Shown in pieces: positions 1-6,860 of a stretch of DNA of 7,524 nt. Source of the DNA: Thermoguttaceae bacterium (lineage in GTDB: Bacteria > Planctomycetota > Planctomycetia > Pirellulales > Thermoguttaceae); assembly GCA_024653385.1 (NCBI GenBank), contig JANLFZ010000303.1, positions 1 through 7,524 on the forward strand, in the 5' to 3' direction. The translations under genes were made by a program, and so were the position numbers. Position 1 is the first letter of the stretch; the number at the start of each line of letters is the position of its first letter. The notes under the pieces are model-generated. The model worked only from the letters and a program-made list of their open reading frames with translations, ran no database searches and had not been told where the DNA came from.

Positions 1-789
1 GCGCAAGGCCCCCGCCGCGATGACCACGGCGGCCGGTTTCGCGTCGAGGACCTTGGCCACGACCTCGGGCACATCCTGCGCGGAGGGGCACACGTACTGC
101 CACTGGGGCTGGAGCCGAAGCGCCGTACAGGCCCGATGGAGTTCCAGAACGAACTGCCGCGCGTCGTGGTCCTCGCCGGAGATGATGCCGAAAGGCCGGC
201 CCTCGAGAAGCGACGCCAGTTCGGCGGCCAGGGGCGGGGCCTGAAGGTGGTCGCCGGGCAACATCGAGAACATCCACGGCACGTTGGCCAGGTTCGCGGT
301 GCGGTCGGTGCTGCCGGGGCTCACCAGCGCAAGCCGCGCCTTGGCAACCACCTGTTCCGCCAGATGCGTGGTGGTGCCGTCGGGTCCGCCAAGGACCGCC
401 CACACCTGATGCCCGTAGACCATGCGCGTCACCTGGGTCGCGCCGTCTTTCCACGGTTGGTCGGACCAGCCCGGCACCAGCCGAAAGGGCTTGCCGCGAT
501 ATCCGCCCTGGCGGTTGACCTCGTCGAGGGCCAGTTGCGCGGCCCGCCAGGCATCGCCTCCCTCGCGGTCGGCCGGATCGCTCGGACCGAAGTAGCCCAA
601 GAGCACCTCGGCCACATCGGCCGGTTCGGGCGTTTCGCGTCCCGGTCCGGCATACTCGGTCGCGCGGGAGCGCGCGTCGAAAAAGGGTTTTTCCTTGGTT
701 CGGGGCCCAAGCGAGTCGGCCGCGCGCCCCACGCCACCCAGCGCCGCGACCGTGGCAACGACCAGGGCAAGTCCCTTCGGCATCGGCAT
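1..789 (-). CDS. ABC-transporter-type substrate-binding protein (ANF / Leu-Ile-Val family), 3' end outside the window
   Basis: The reading frame is open from ATG at 789 to the window edge (263 codons, no stop), so only the N-terminal part is present. Residues 1-24 form a signal peptide: a Lys-containing start, a hydrophobic Ala/Val/Leu core and a likely cut after GRA. A hydrophilic linker of about 35 residues follows. From about residue 60 comes a type 1 periplasmic-binding fold: LLGYFGPSDP as first strand and loop, a helix AAQLALDEVNRQGG, then AVLGGPDGTTTHLAEQ, LVSPGSTDR, and PWMFSMLPGD before a helix leading into GIISGED. This pattern is typical of branched-chain amino acid/amide binding proteins (Peripla_BP_6 or ANF receptor), which bind a small solute in the periplasm for an ABC transporter or a sensor. 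The ligand cannot be read, and no permease or ATPase gene is visible. It lies 98 bp downstream of the large lipoprotein gene on the same strand, so co-transcription is possible. The fold assignment is firm; the transport role is inferred. Confidence 0.87.
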   Translation of the reverse strand, partial: MPMPKGLALVVATVAALGGVGRAADSLGPRTKEKPFFDARSRATEYAGPGRETPEPADVAEVLLGYFGPSDPADREGGDAWRAAQLALDEVNRQGGYRGKPFRLVPGWSDQPWKDGATQVTRMVYGHQVWAVLGGPDGTTTHLAEQVVAKARLALVSPGSTDRTANLANVPWMFSMLPGDHLQAPPLAAELASLLEGRPFGIISGEDHDARQFVLELHRACTALRLQPQWQYVCPSAQDVPEVVAKVLDAKPAAVVIAAGALR

Positions 790-794
790 CGGAA

Positions 795-800
795 CCTCTC
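795..800 (-). promoter_or_regulatory. Ribosome binding site of the substrate-binding protein gene
   Basis: GAGAGG on the minus strand lies 5 nt before the ATG at 789 and 11 nt before a second in-frame ATG at 783. The spacing favours the first ATG, though either start leaves the signal peptide intact. Confidence 0.5.
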
Positions 801-887
801 GGCGGATCGCGCAGGTCGCGCGCACCTCGCGTCTTCGGCAAAATCTACATGCCAATGGTCGGCGTTCGACTCGGCGACGCCGGCCGA

Positions 888-3800
888 CTAGCGGCCCGAC
901 ACTTGACGCGTGTTGTAGGTGCGGCGGTACTGACGCGTGGCATCGGTGTCGGGATAACGCTGGTCGGACGCGTAGGGATAGCTCCCCATGGCATGGAACG
1001 GCAACGGCTCGACCGTGTCGCCGCACGCCGTGTACAAGTCCATGTCCTTGCAGTAGCTGTCGGTCTTCAGGACGAACGATCGGCGATGCCCCGTCGGCAC
1101 CGGGCCGAAAGCCGCGGCCGGGAATCGAAGCGTCAACTCCTCCCCCGGCCCCATGATCACGAAGCAGTCGTCGGCCACGGACAACAGCTCGGTCACGTCG
1201 CCGAACCGCGTGTAATGGCCCGGCATCAGCTTCCAAGGCACGTAGCGATCGACGTTCGAGTAGTCGTAGAGGTTGGGCTTGCGCCCGTCGGGCGAATACT
1301 CGCGAGGATAGCCGAAGAAGTGCAAGTCGGCACGGTGCGCGGCAACTTCTTGGAGCGTCACCGGCGCGTCGGACGCAACCGCCAGAAACGCCCGATCCCA
1401 GTACAACTCCATGTTGCTGGTGATGCGGAACTTGCGGTCGGAGGGCAAGACCTTGCCGCCAAGGTCGAGGGTCATCCAGTGCTGGAGCCCGGCAGGATAG
1501 CCCACCTCGTGGAACAGCTCGACCCAGCGGCCCTCGCGCAAGACCTCGACGCTGGGGGCCTTCAGGCGCAGGCCCGCTTGGGCCGCGGCATAGTTCGTCG
1601 ATGAGTAACCGTACTCGACCCAGCCGTTGAGCACCAGGATGAGCCGGCCGCCCTCACCCCCGGCCCCTCTCCCGCTTGCGGGAGAGGGGAGTGCCGTGGC
1701 CAGCCGCTCGCCGAAATCGAGTTCCAGCGTGTGCTCCTTGGCGAAGCCGTGGAAGCGGTGGTCCGGCTCGGTCGCGCCGGCGTAGCGGCGGTCCACGTGG
1801 CGAAGGGCCTCGGTGACGTCCTTTCCGCGGTGATCAACCGCCCGGATCGGCTCGATCGGCTCGCGCACACAGAACACCTCGAACTTGGGTGGCGGCACGC
1901 TGACGGCCATCATCTCGTTCGGATAGACCTCGGTCCCCTCGGGATGGTCGATGGCCAGGAGCTTCGCCTCGTCGAAGTACACGACCTCCTCGAGCGGTTC
2001 GAGTACCTGGAGGACGTACTCGCCGCTCTGGGGCTCCAAACGCGGGATGGGGAGGTACTCGGTCGGATCGGGGGTGGCGTACTGGCCAGGCGCGACCAGA
2101 TAACCCAGGCCGCCCATCCCTCCGAAATCGGAGACGAACTCGAACCGGCTGCCGTTCCACGCGAAGAGATGGGGGCAGGAGGAGGGTTTGCGTTCGACCT
2201 CGGTGATCTTCTCGACCCGGCCGGCCGCCAATTCCAACTCGGCCTGGAGGACGGCATCGGGCCAGAGGATGCGGAGCCATTGCACCTCGGGATTGGGCCC
2301 CAAGCCCAGGTGGACCCGAAGCGGCGGCATGGCCGTGGCCCCGGAAGGCGTCCCCACGGTGAACTGCTCGACCACCGTGCCCGACTTGACCTCGACCCGC
2401 GCCCCGATGGCCGAGTTGTTCGACCGGCTCTTCTTGCCCCGCTCTTCGGTGCCCACTAGATCCAAGGCGATGTAGTTGCCGCCCTTGGTCGCGTTCTCGA
2501 TCAGCTTGGGCGACTCGTTCATTTCGGCCAGGAGGATGTCGCACTTGCCGTCGCTGTTCCAATCGGCGACCACGCAGACGGCATCCCCCTTGGTCTTGAT
2601 CGCCGCCAGGAGGTTCCCCCGATCGACCTCGGCCGCATCGAGGAACCGGGCGTTAGGCCAGTCGTTGAGCAGCAGCACGGGACCTCGCGAGCCGTCACGG
2701 CGATGGGCATCGGCGATCACCAGATCGAGGTCGCCATCGTTGTCCATGTCGGCGAACTGGCCGCTCGTGCCGCCCAAGCCGGTCCAGCGCGCAGCAAAGT
2801 CCTTGTCAGGCTCGAACTTCCAGCCGCCGCGGTTGAGATAGAGGTGGACTTCCTTGCCCGTGAAAATCAGCAGGTCGCGGCGGGAGTCCTTGTTCGGGTC
2901 GCCGGTGGTCGCGCCGACCGCGCCGGAGACTGTCACGCCCATCGCTTGGGCCTCGGCCATGTGAAACCGCCCCACGCGGTCGTTCACCCAAGCGATCGGG
3001 GGCTTGCCGGCTGGGAAGAACATCAGATCAAGATCGCGGTCGCCGTCGAGATCATCAAAGACCACGGCGGCCAAGGCGGTCTCGGGCAGAGCCACCCCCG
3101 ACTTGGCAGCCACCTCGGGGTAGGTGCCGTCGCGATTGTTGTTGTAAAGCTTGCTGGCGGCGGCCCTTGCATCGCCGGTGGCCGGGATCGAGCCGGCCGC
3201 AACGCGCAGGGCCAGCAGGTCCAGGTCGCCGTCGCAGTCGAGGTCCACCAGCCTGGCGCACGAGGTCAGGTGCGGCTCCGCAGCCGCCACCGGGGTCTTG
3301 GGCGCGGTGAACTTGCCTTTGCCGTCGTTGAGCAACAGCAGGTCGTCGCCTGCCCGGCCCAGCCAGAGATCCAAGTCACCATCGTTGTCGACGTCGCCCA
3401 GGCAGGGCGAGGTGACGTGGTCGGCCAGGGACTGGCCCGGCGAGAATCCCCCCTTGCCGTCGTTGAGCCACACGGCGGCGGTGCCGTTGTCGTTCAGGCC
3501 GCACAGCACCAGATCAAGGTCGCCGTCGCCATCGAGGTCGCCCACCGCGATGCCGGGCAGACCGATTTGGCCGCCCTGCCACTTCCAGGGCTTCATGGGG
3601 GCGTCGAGCGAGCGGACGTCGGGCGAGAAGAGGATTCGCGGGCCCGGCGACTCCGCGCGCGGCATGGGAAACCCTTCCGGCCCGAGCGCCAGATAGTACT
3701 TGCCCGACGACGAATACTGGTTCCCTACGGTAAACGCCTTGCCGTCGAGTTCGGCATCGCTGAGGGCCTTGAACCGCTCCAACAGCGGCACTGCCTTGTC

Positions 3801-4568
3801 GCGCTGCCGGGCCCGCTGGTACAGCGAGAACAGGCGGTAATGGCTCGAGGCGAATCCGGGGTCGCGGTCGACCACCTGCTGGAGAAGCGCGATGGCCTCC
3901 TCGTTTCGACCGAGATTCGAAAGCACTTCGGCATACTTGTAACCCACGTACACGTCGTCGGGATCGGCCGCGTGGACCTTGCGGTAGTACTCCACCGCCT
4001 GGTCCATCTTGCCCAGGTGCTGGTAGTACATCCCCAGCAGGAAGTTCGCGTGCAAGTGGTTGGGGTCGCTCGCCAGGATGTCTTCGCAGATCTTCCGAGC
4101 CTTGTCCAGCGAGCCGTCCTTGCCCTCCATGTTGTAATAGGCCAGCGCGAGATTGAACCGGGCGGCCGTCCAACCCGGGACCATTTCGACGACGCGGGCG
4201 AAGGTCTGGGCGGCTTTGACGTAGTCGTATTGCTCGAGTCGGGCCGCCCCGCGATTGAACTCGGCCAACGCCTTGGCGAGCGTCTCGGGGTCGCCGGAGA
4301 TCGCCGAGCCTGTCTGGCCGCCGGGACCTTCGGCCGCCCCGGCTCCGCCAACCGGGGTCATGTCTTTCGGCGCTGCCGCGTTATCGGTTGCAGCACGAGC
4401 GCCCCCGGCGGAATCCGCCGGGGCCGGCCCCTTCGCGTCCTGGCCCCGGCATCCCAACAGTGTCAAAACGCCCGCGCATACCACGCCAAAAGCAATCGTG
4501 CCAAGCCTCGCTCGGGCGTACCCTTCCCGGACCTCGCACCCCTCCCTCCGGTTACGCGCGCTGGCCAT
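888..4568 (-). CDS. TPR / FG-GAP propeller / ASPIC-UnbV lipoprotein with a long conserved C-terminal region (1226 aa)
   Basis: This is a complete gene with AAGGAG 5 nt before its ATG. Residues 1-40 are a signal ending in the lipobox LLGC, with Cys40 as the lipidation site, so the product should be membrane anchored outside the cytoplasm. A low-complexity Ala/Gly/Pro linker follows. Residues about 100-270 hold roughly four to five TPR-like helical hairpins (for example RFNLALAYYNMEG and ANFLLGMYYQHLGKMDQAVEYY), usually protein-binding. Residues about 335-690 carry seven Asp-rich FG-GAP/VCBS loops, at 344, 392, 442, 505, 556, 607 and 669 (DLDGDGDLD is the clearest), suggesting a seven-bladed calcium-binding propeller. 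Residues about 715-790 (NNSAIGARVEVKSG, then LRVHLGLG, then ILWPDA) match ASPIC/UnbV. Residues 797-1226 are a further module seen in other large bacterial FG-GAP proteins: CPHLFAWNGSRFEFVSD, VVYFDEAKLLAIDHP, NMELYWDRAFLAV, GDTVEPLPFHAMGSYPY and a terminal YNTR. Its function is unknown to me. Residues 960-973 come from an inserted repeat. The role is probably extracellular binding or scaffolding; no catalytic residues are evident. Confidence 0.93.
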   Translation of the reverse strand: MASARNRREGCEVREGYARARLGTIAFGVVCAGVLTLLGCRGQDAKGPAPADSAGGARAATDNAAAPKDMTPVGGAGAAEGPGGQTGSAISGDPETLAKALAEFNRGAARLEQYDYVKAAQTFARVVEMVPGWTAARFNLALAYYNMEGKDGSLDKARKICEDILASDPNHLHANFLLGMYYQHLGKMDQAVEYYRKVHAADPDDVYVGYKYAEVLSNLGRNEEAIALLQQVVDRDPGFASSHYRLFSLYQRARQRDKAVPLLERFKALSDAELDGKAFTVGNQYSSSGKYYLALGPEGFPMPRAESPGPRILFSPDVRSLDAPMKPWKWQGGQIGLPGIAVGDLDGDGDLDLVLCGLNDNGTAAVWLNDGKGGFSPGQSLADHVTSPCLGDVDNDGDLDLWLGRAGDDLLLLNDGKGKFTAPKTPVAAAEPHLTSCARLVDLDCDGDLDLLALRVAAGSIPATGDARAAASKLYNNNRDGTYPEVAAKSGVALPETALAAVVFDDLDGDRDLDLMFFPAGKPPIAWVNDRVGRFHMAEAQAMGVTVSGAVGATTGDPNKDSRRDLLIFTGKEVHLYLNRGGWKFEPDKDFAARWTGLGGTSGQFADMDNDGDLDLVIADAHRRDGSRGPVLLLNDWPNARFLDAAEVDRGNLLAAIKTKGDAVCVVADWNSDGKCDILLAEMNESPKLIENATKGGNYIALDLVGTEERGKKSRSNNSAIGARVEVKSGTVVEQFTVGTPSGATAMPPLRVHLGLGPNPEVQWLRILWPDAVLQAELELAAGRVEKITEVERKPSSCPHLFAWNGSRFEFVSDFGGMGGLGYLVAPGQYATPDPTEYLPIPRLEPQSGEYVLQVLEPLEEVVYFDEAKLLAIDHPEGTEVYPNEMMAVSVPPPKFEVFCVREPIEPIRAVDHRGKDVTEALRHVDRRYAGATEPDHRFHGFAKEHTLELDFGERLATALPSPASGRGAGGEGGRLILVLNGWVEYGYSSTNYAAAQAGLRLKAPSVEVLREGRWVELFHEVGYPAGLQHWMTLDLGGKVLPSDRKFRITSNMELYWDRAFLAVASDAPVTLQEVAAHRADLHFFGYPREYSPDGRKPNLYDYSNVDRYVPWKLMPGHYTRFGDVTELLSVADDCFVIMGPGEELTLRFPAAAFGPVPTGHRRSFVLKTDSYCKDMDLYTACGDTVEPLPFHAMGSYPYASDQRYPDTDATRQYRRTYNTRQVSGR
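1651..1691. repeat. Dispersed-type palindromic repeat inserted in frame in the lipoprotein gene
   Basis: A perfect 12-bp inverted repeat, CCCCTCTCCCGC (1664-1675) and GCGGGAGAGGGG (1678-1689), is separated by only TT. Its left flank, CCCTCACCCCCGG, belongs to the same unit. I recognise the whole as a GC-rich palindromic element scattered in many copies, mostly between genes, in planctomycete and proteobacterial genomes. That recognition is from memory, and copy number in this genome cannot be seen. Here it is read on the minus strand as residues 960-973 (PSPASGRGAGGEGG at its core). This joins a segment ending DFGERLATAL to one starting RLILVLNGWVEYGYSS. The frame is kept on both sides, and the conserved C-terminal blocks continue to the normal stop. 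Confidence 0.75.
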
Positions 4569-4573
4569 GCGAT

Positions 4574-4579
4574 CTCCTT
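4574..4579 (-). promoter_or_regulatory. Ribosome binding site of the TPR/FG-GAP lipoprotein gene
   Basis: AAGGAG on the minus strand lies 5 nt upstream of the ATG at 4568. It is a near-consensus Shine-Dalgarno and fixes that ATG as the start, giving the rather long hydrophilic 20-residue leader before the hydrophobic part of the lipoprotein signal. Confidence 0.7.
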
Positions 4580-4684
4580 GTTGATTCGCCTGTCAAAAGG
4601 TGGGAAGATGATTATTCTCTGGTTTGCAGAAAATCCCCGCAATCCGGTCGAACTCTCCCCGCGCGAGAAACGTAGGAGGCACGA

Positions 4685-4699
4685 CGCACCAGCGGTGCG
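4685..4699. repeat. Short inverted repeat in the divergent gap
   Basis: CGCACC and GGTGCG form a perfect 6-bp inverted repeat around AGC, roughly 70 bp before the cytochrome start. It could be an operator half-site pair or a leader hairpin. An inverted repeat of this length also arises by chance in GC-rich DNA. Confidence 0.25.
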
Positions 4700-4758
4700 A
4701 CCGGAACAGGGAAGGGGGCTCTTTCATCGTCGTCATTTTCCCATTCTTTGCCCCTATC

Positions 4759-4765
4759 GGGGGAG
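4759..4765 (+). promoter_or_regulatory. Ribosome binding site that favours the ATG at 4769
   Basis: GGGGGAG ends 3 nt before the ATG at 4769. The frame also opens at a TTG at 4748, but nothing resembling a Shine-Dalgarno precedes that codon (the sequence there is pyrimidine-rich), so 4769 is the preferred start. CCCC at 4751-4754 can pair with GGGG at 4759-4762 across TATC, which would cover the ribosome binding site. Confidence 0.55.
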
Positions 4766-4768
4766 ACT

Positions 4769-6769
4769 ATGTCGCCGTCGCGCTCATGCTGCCAGGGATT
4801 CCCGCGCCAGCCCACCGCCGCGTGTATTGCACTGGTACTTACGTTGCTGGCGACGAGTCAGGTCGCTTGCGGGGTGGAAATCGTTTCAACCCGGGCGGTC
4901 TTGGGGCATCACTTGCTCGTGACACAGATTCCGGCCGGAAGCGACGCCGAGCGGGCTGGCCCGAGTTCCGGTGGCATGCTCCGGGCCGACTACGGCGACG
5001 GGGGGCGGATCGCGCTGGTCGCACCCGACGGTTCCGTGCGGGTTCTGACCCAGGGCTTCCATAGCGCGTGCGAACCCGACGTCTCGTTCGATGGCAAGCG
5101 GTTCCTCTTTGCCGGAAGACGCACGGCCACCGAGCGTTGGAACATTTTCGAGATGCTGATCGACGGTTCGGGCGTGCGGCAGATCACCAAGGGCCCCGGC
5201 GACTGCCGCAGCCCAGGCTATCAGTCGACCCAATACGTGATTACGGCTTCGGAGCCTTGGTATCAGATTACATTCGTCGGCACGGTCCCCGGCTCGCTGA
5301 ACGAAATCGGGACCGCTCCGGCCACGGCATTGTATGCCTGCAAGCTCGACGGCACCGAGGTGAAACGACTGACGTACAATCTTTCGAGTGATTATGATCC
5401 CGCCATTATGTGGGATGGGCGGTTGCTCTACGCCAGTTGGCAGCGCGCGCGGCTCAGCCATGGGCTCCTGGGCCAGATCCGCATCTTCGGCGTCAACACC
5501 GATGGCGGCGACTACGCGGCCTATGTCCAGCCGTCCGCCAGGCGGATTCAACACATGCCGTGTACCACGCCCACGGGGCAGGCGGTCTTTGTCGAGTGCG
5601 ACCGGGCACCGTGGGACGGGGCGGGAACCTTGGCTTGCGTCGAGACCCGGCGCCCACTGCGCACGTACCGCGCCCTGACCATCGAGGCCGATGGTCTGTT
5701 TCATAGTCCCTCGCCTCTTCCGGACGGCCGCATCCTGGTCTCTCGCCGCGGCGCCGACGGCGCCGGCACCCACGGGGTGTATCGCCTGGACCTCCGCTCC
5801 GGTCGGTTGGAGCCGGTGTTCGACGACCCCGGCGCGCACGATGTCCAAGCCAAGGCGGTCGTGGCCCGCGACGAGCCGGATGGACGATCGAGCGTCGTGA
5901 GCGAGGGCGACCCGCACGGTAAGCTCTACTGCCTGAACATCTATCAGTCGGACCTCAAGGACAAGACCTGGATGCCGGCAGGCTCGGTGAAGCGGCTCCG
6001 CGTCCTCGAGGGTCTGCCGCGCCGCGACGGCGGGACGGCGGCGCAGGCGACTTCCGCCCAGGCCGCCGGGATCGAACACGGCACGCCCCAATTGGCGCTG
6101 CGCCGGATCTTGGGCGAAGCGCCGATCGAGCCGGACGGGTCGTTCAATCTCGAAGTGCCCTCGAACACGCCCATCGAGCTGCAAATCCTCGACGAACACG
6201 GGATGGCGTTGCGGAGTTGCGGGTGGATTTGGGCCCGCAGCCACCAGTCGCAGGGTTGCATCGGCTGCCACGAGGACCCGGAACTCTCGCCCGACAACTA
6301 CGTGACGCAGTCGCTAGCCAAGGACTCGTATCCGATATCGCCCCCGGTCGAGCAGCGGCGCGCCGTGGATTTCCGCCGCGACCTGATGCCTTTAATCGCG
6401 AAAAAGTGTGCTGGTTGCCACGACAAGGGCGGCGCCGCGCCGTATCTCGACGCGGGGAAAGAGCTGGCCATCGGCCCGATCTCAATCACTTCGGCCCGCC
6501 GCACCTACGAGGCACTCTTGGCTCCGGACGAGGGGGGCTGGCAGCGCAGTGGCCGCGGCAAGTACGTCGACCCGGGCCAGGCGAGAACCAGCCCCCTGGT
6601 GTGGCACTTGTTCGGACGAAATACGTCGCGGCCCTGGGATGGCCCCGCGTGCCAAAGGCAGGCCAAGCCCATCGAGCCCGGCAAGCTGGAACCGCTTAGC
6701 GACGAGGAACGCCGGCGGTTTGTCGAGTGGATTGACCTGGGGGCCCCGTGGGATAGTATCCCGAAGTAG
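4769..6769 (+). CDS. Exported di-haem c-type cytochrome with beta-propeller, related to hydrazine synthase alpha subunit (HzsA-like)
   Basis: The 666-residue product (numbered from ATG 4769) begins with a Sec signal whose hydrophobic core is CIALVLTLLATSQVA. Residues about 75-370 show PD40/TolB-like propeller repeats such as IALVAPDGSVRVLTQG, PDVSFDGKRFLFAGRR, LYACKLDGTEVKRLTYN and PLPDGRILVSRRG. The middle part is the diagnostic section: LYCLNIYQSDL (386-396), AGSVKRLRVLEG, then LGEAPIEPDGSFNLEVPSN (about 448-466), ending at the first haem site, CIGCH at 497-501. A second site, CAGCH at 547-551, follows DLMPLIAKK, as in planctomycete cytochrome domains; SPLVWHLFGR (608-617) may supply a distal ligand, His613. 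The order propeller, middle haem domain, C-terminal haem domain is that of HzsA, but the protein is shorter than HzsA as I recall it (about 800 residues). The Tyr that ligates the first HzsA haem four residues after the CxxCH His is Glu505 here. It should act in the periplasm or paryphoplasm in electron transfer or oxidoreduction; the substrate is unknown. The CRTAC1 gene follows after 91 bp. Confidence 0.88.
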   Translation: MSPSRSCCQGFPRQPTAACIALVLTLLATSQVACGVEIVSTRAVLGHHLLVTQIPAGSDAERAGPSSGGMLRADYGDGGRIALVAPDGSVRVLTQGFHSACEPDVSFDGKRFLFAGRRTATERWNIFEMLIDGSGVRQITKGPGDCRSPGYQSTQYVITASEPWYQITFVGTVPGSLNEIGTAPATALYACKLDGTEVKRLTYNLSSDYDPAIMWDGRLLYASWQRARLSHGLLGQIRIFGVNTDGGDYAAYVQPSARRIQHMPCTTPTGQAVFVECDRAPWDGAGTLACVETRRPLRTYRALTIEADGLFHSPSPLPDGRILVSRRGADGAGTHGVYRLDLRSGRLEPVFDDPGAHDVQAKAVVARDEPDGRSSVVSEGDPHGKLYCLNIYQSDLKDKTWMPAGSVKRLRVLEGLPRRDGGTAAQATSAQAAGIEHGTPQLALRRILGEAPIEPDGSFNLEVPSNTPIELQILDEHGMALRSCGWIWARSHQSQGCIGCHEDPELSPDNYVTQSLAKDSYPISPPVEQRRAVDFRRDLMPLIAKKCAGCHDKGGAAPYLDAGKELAIGPISITSARRTYEALLAPDEGGWQRSGRGKYVDPGQARTSPLVWHLFGRNTSRPWDGPACQRQAKPIEPGKLEPLSDEERRRFVEWIDLGAPWDSIPK

Positions 6770-6794
6770 ACAACCGTTTGGGGGATCCCGGTCC

Positions 6795-6812
6795 TCGCGG
6801 CAGGCGCCGCGA
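6795..6812. other. Intergenic hairpin between the cytochrome and CRTAC1 genes
   Basis: TCGCGGC and GCCGCGA form a perfect 7-bp stem around AGGC, 25 bp after the cytochrome stop. No T-run follows directly (ACAGGCTAAGG), so it is not a canonical intrinsic terminator. It could stabilise the 3' end of the cytochrome message or partly attenuate readthrough into the CRTAC1 gene. The rest of the 91-bp gap shows nothing else recognisable. Confidence 0.3.
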
Positions 6813-6860
6813 ACAGGCTAAGGTTTCTTACGGCCGGAAGGCGAAGACGAGGGGGAATTC

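Larger units (their letters stand above)
4569..4768. promoter_or_regulatory. Divergent intergenic region, presumed bidirectional promoter
   Basis: This 200-bp stretch separates the starts of the two divergent genes and must drive both unless transcription enters from elsewhere. It is less GC-rich than its surroundings in places, notably 4591-4634 (TGTCAAAAGG, GATGATTATTC). A TTGACA lies at 4596-4591 on the minus strand, but no matching -10 box stands at 16-18 bp and it would crowd the ribosome binding site. An AATAAT at 4616-4611 on the minus strand has no -35 partner. No sigma-54 signature was found. An AGGAGG at 4674-4679 has no convincing start codon behind it. The regulatory role rests on gene layout, not on a recognised motif. 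Confidence 0.45.

Noticed and set aside
790..887. CGGCGT/ACGCCG pairing (860-865 with 877-882) as a terminator after the lipoprotein gene
   Set aside because: The stem is only 6 bp with an 11-nt loop and no T-run on the minus strand; such pairs are expected by chance in GC-rich DNA. The rest of this 98-bp gap shows only the ribosome binding site of the next gene.
136..891. Plus-strand 251-codon open frame over the start of the window
   Set aside because: The minus-strand frame over the same bases encodes a signal peptide and a periplasmic-binding fold; the plus-strand product is Arg/His/Gly-rich with no domain pattern.
3300..3560. Near-identical DNA stretches such as TTGCCGTCGTTGAGC at about 3318 and 3453, which look like direct repeats
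   Set aside because: They encode the repeated LNDGKG connector of adjacent FG-GAP blades and are explained by the protein repeat.
4591..4596. TTGACA on the minus strand as a -35 box for the lipoprotein gene
   Set aside because: A -10 box at the usual distance would fall on the start codon, and the bases there (ATCGCA) do not match; the element is too close to the gene.
2703..4922. Open frame of 739 codons on the plus strand opposite the lipoprotein gene
   Set aside because: It is antisense to a gene with clear domains. Its translation is compositionally biased without recognisable motifs, and it runs through the divergent gap into another frame of the cytochrome gene. It reflects the GC-rich third positions of the true gene.
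4886..6271. Minus-strand 461-codon open frame opposite the cytochrome
   Set aside because: It is antisense to a gene with two CxxCH sites and propeller repeats, and lacks a ribosome binding site or motifs of its own.
4769..6769. Naming the cytochrome hydrazine synthase (hzsA) and the organism an anammox bacterium
   Set aside because: The similarity is to the HzsA-like family at large; hzsB/hzsC are absent, the expected Tyr ligand position is Glu, and the neighbours are unrelated to anammox catabolism.
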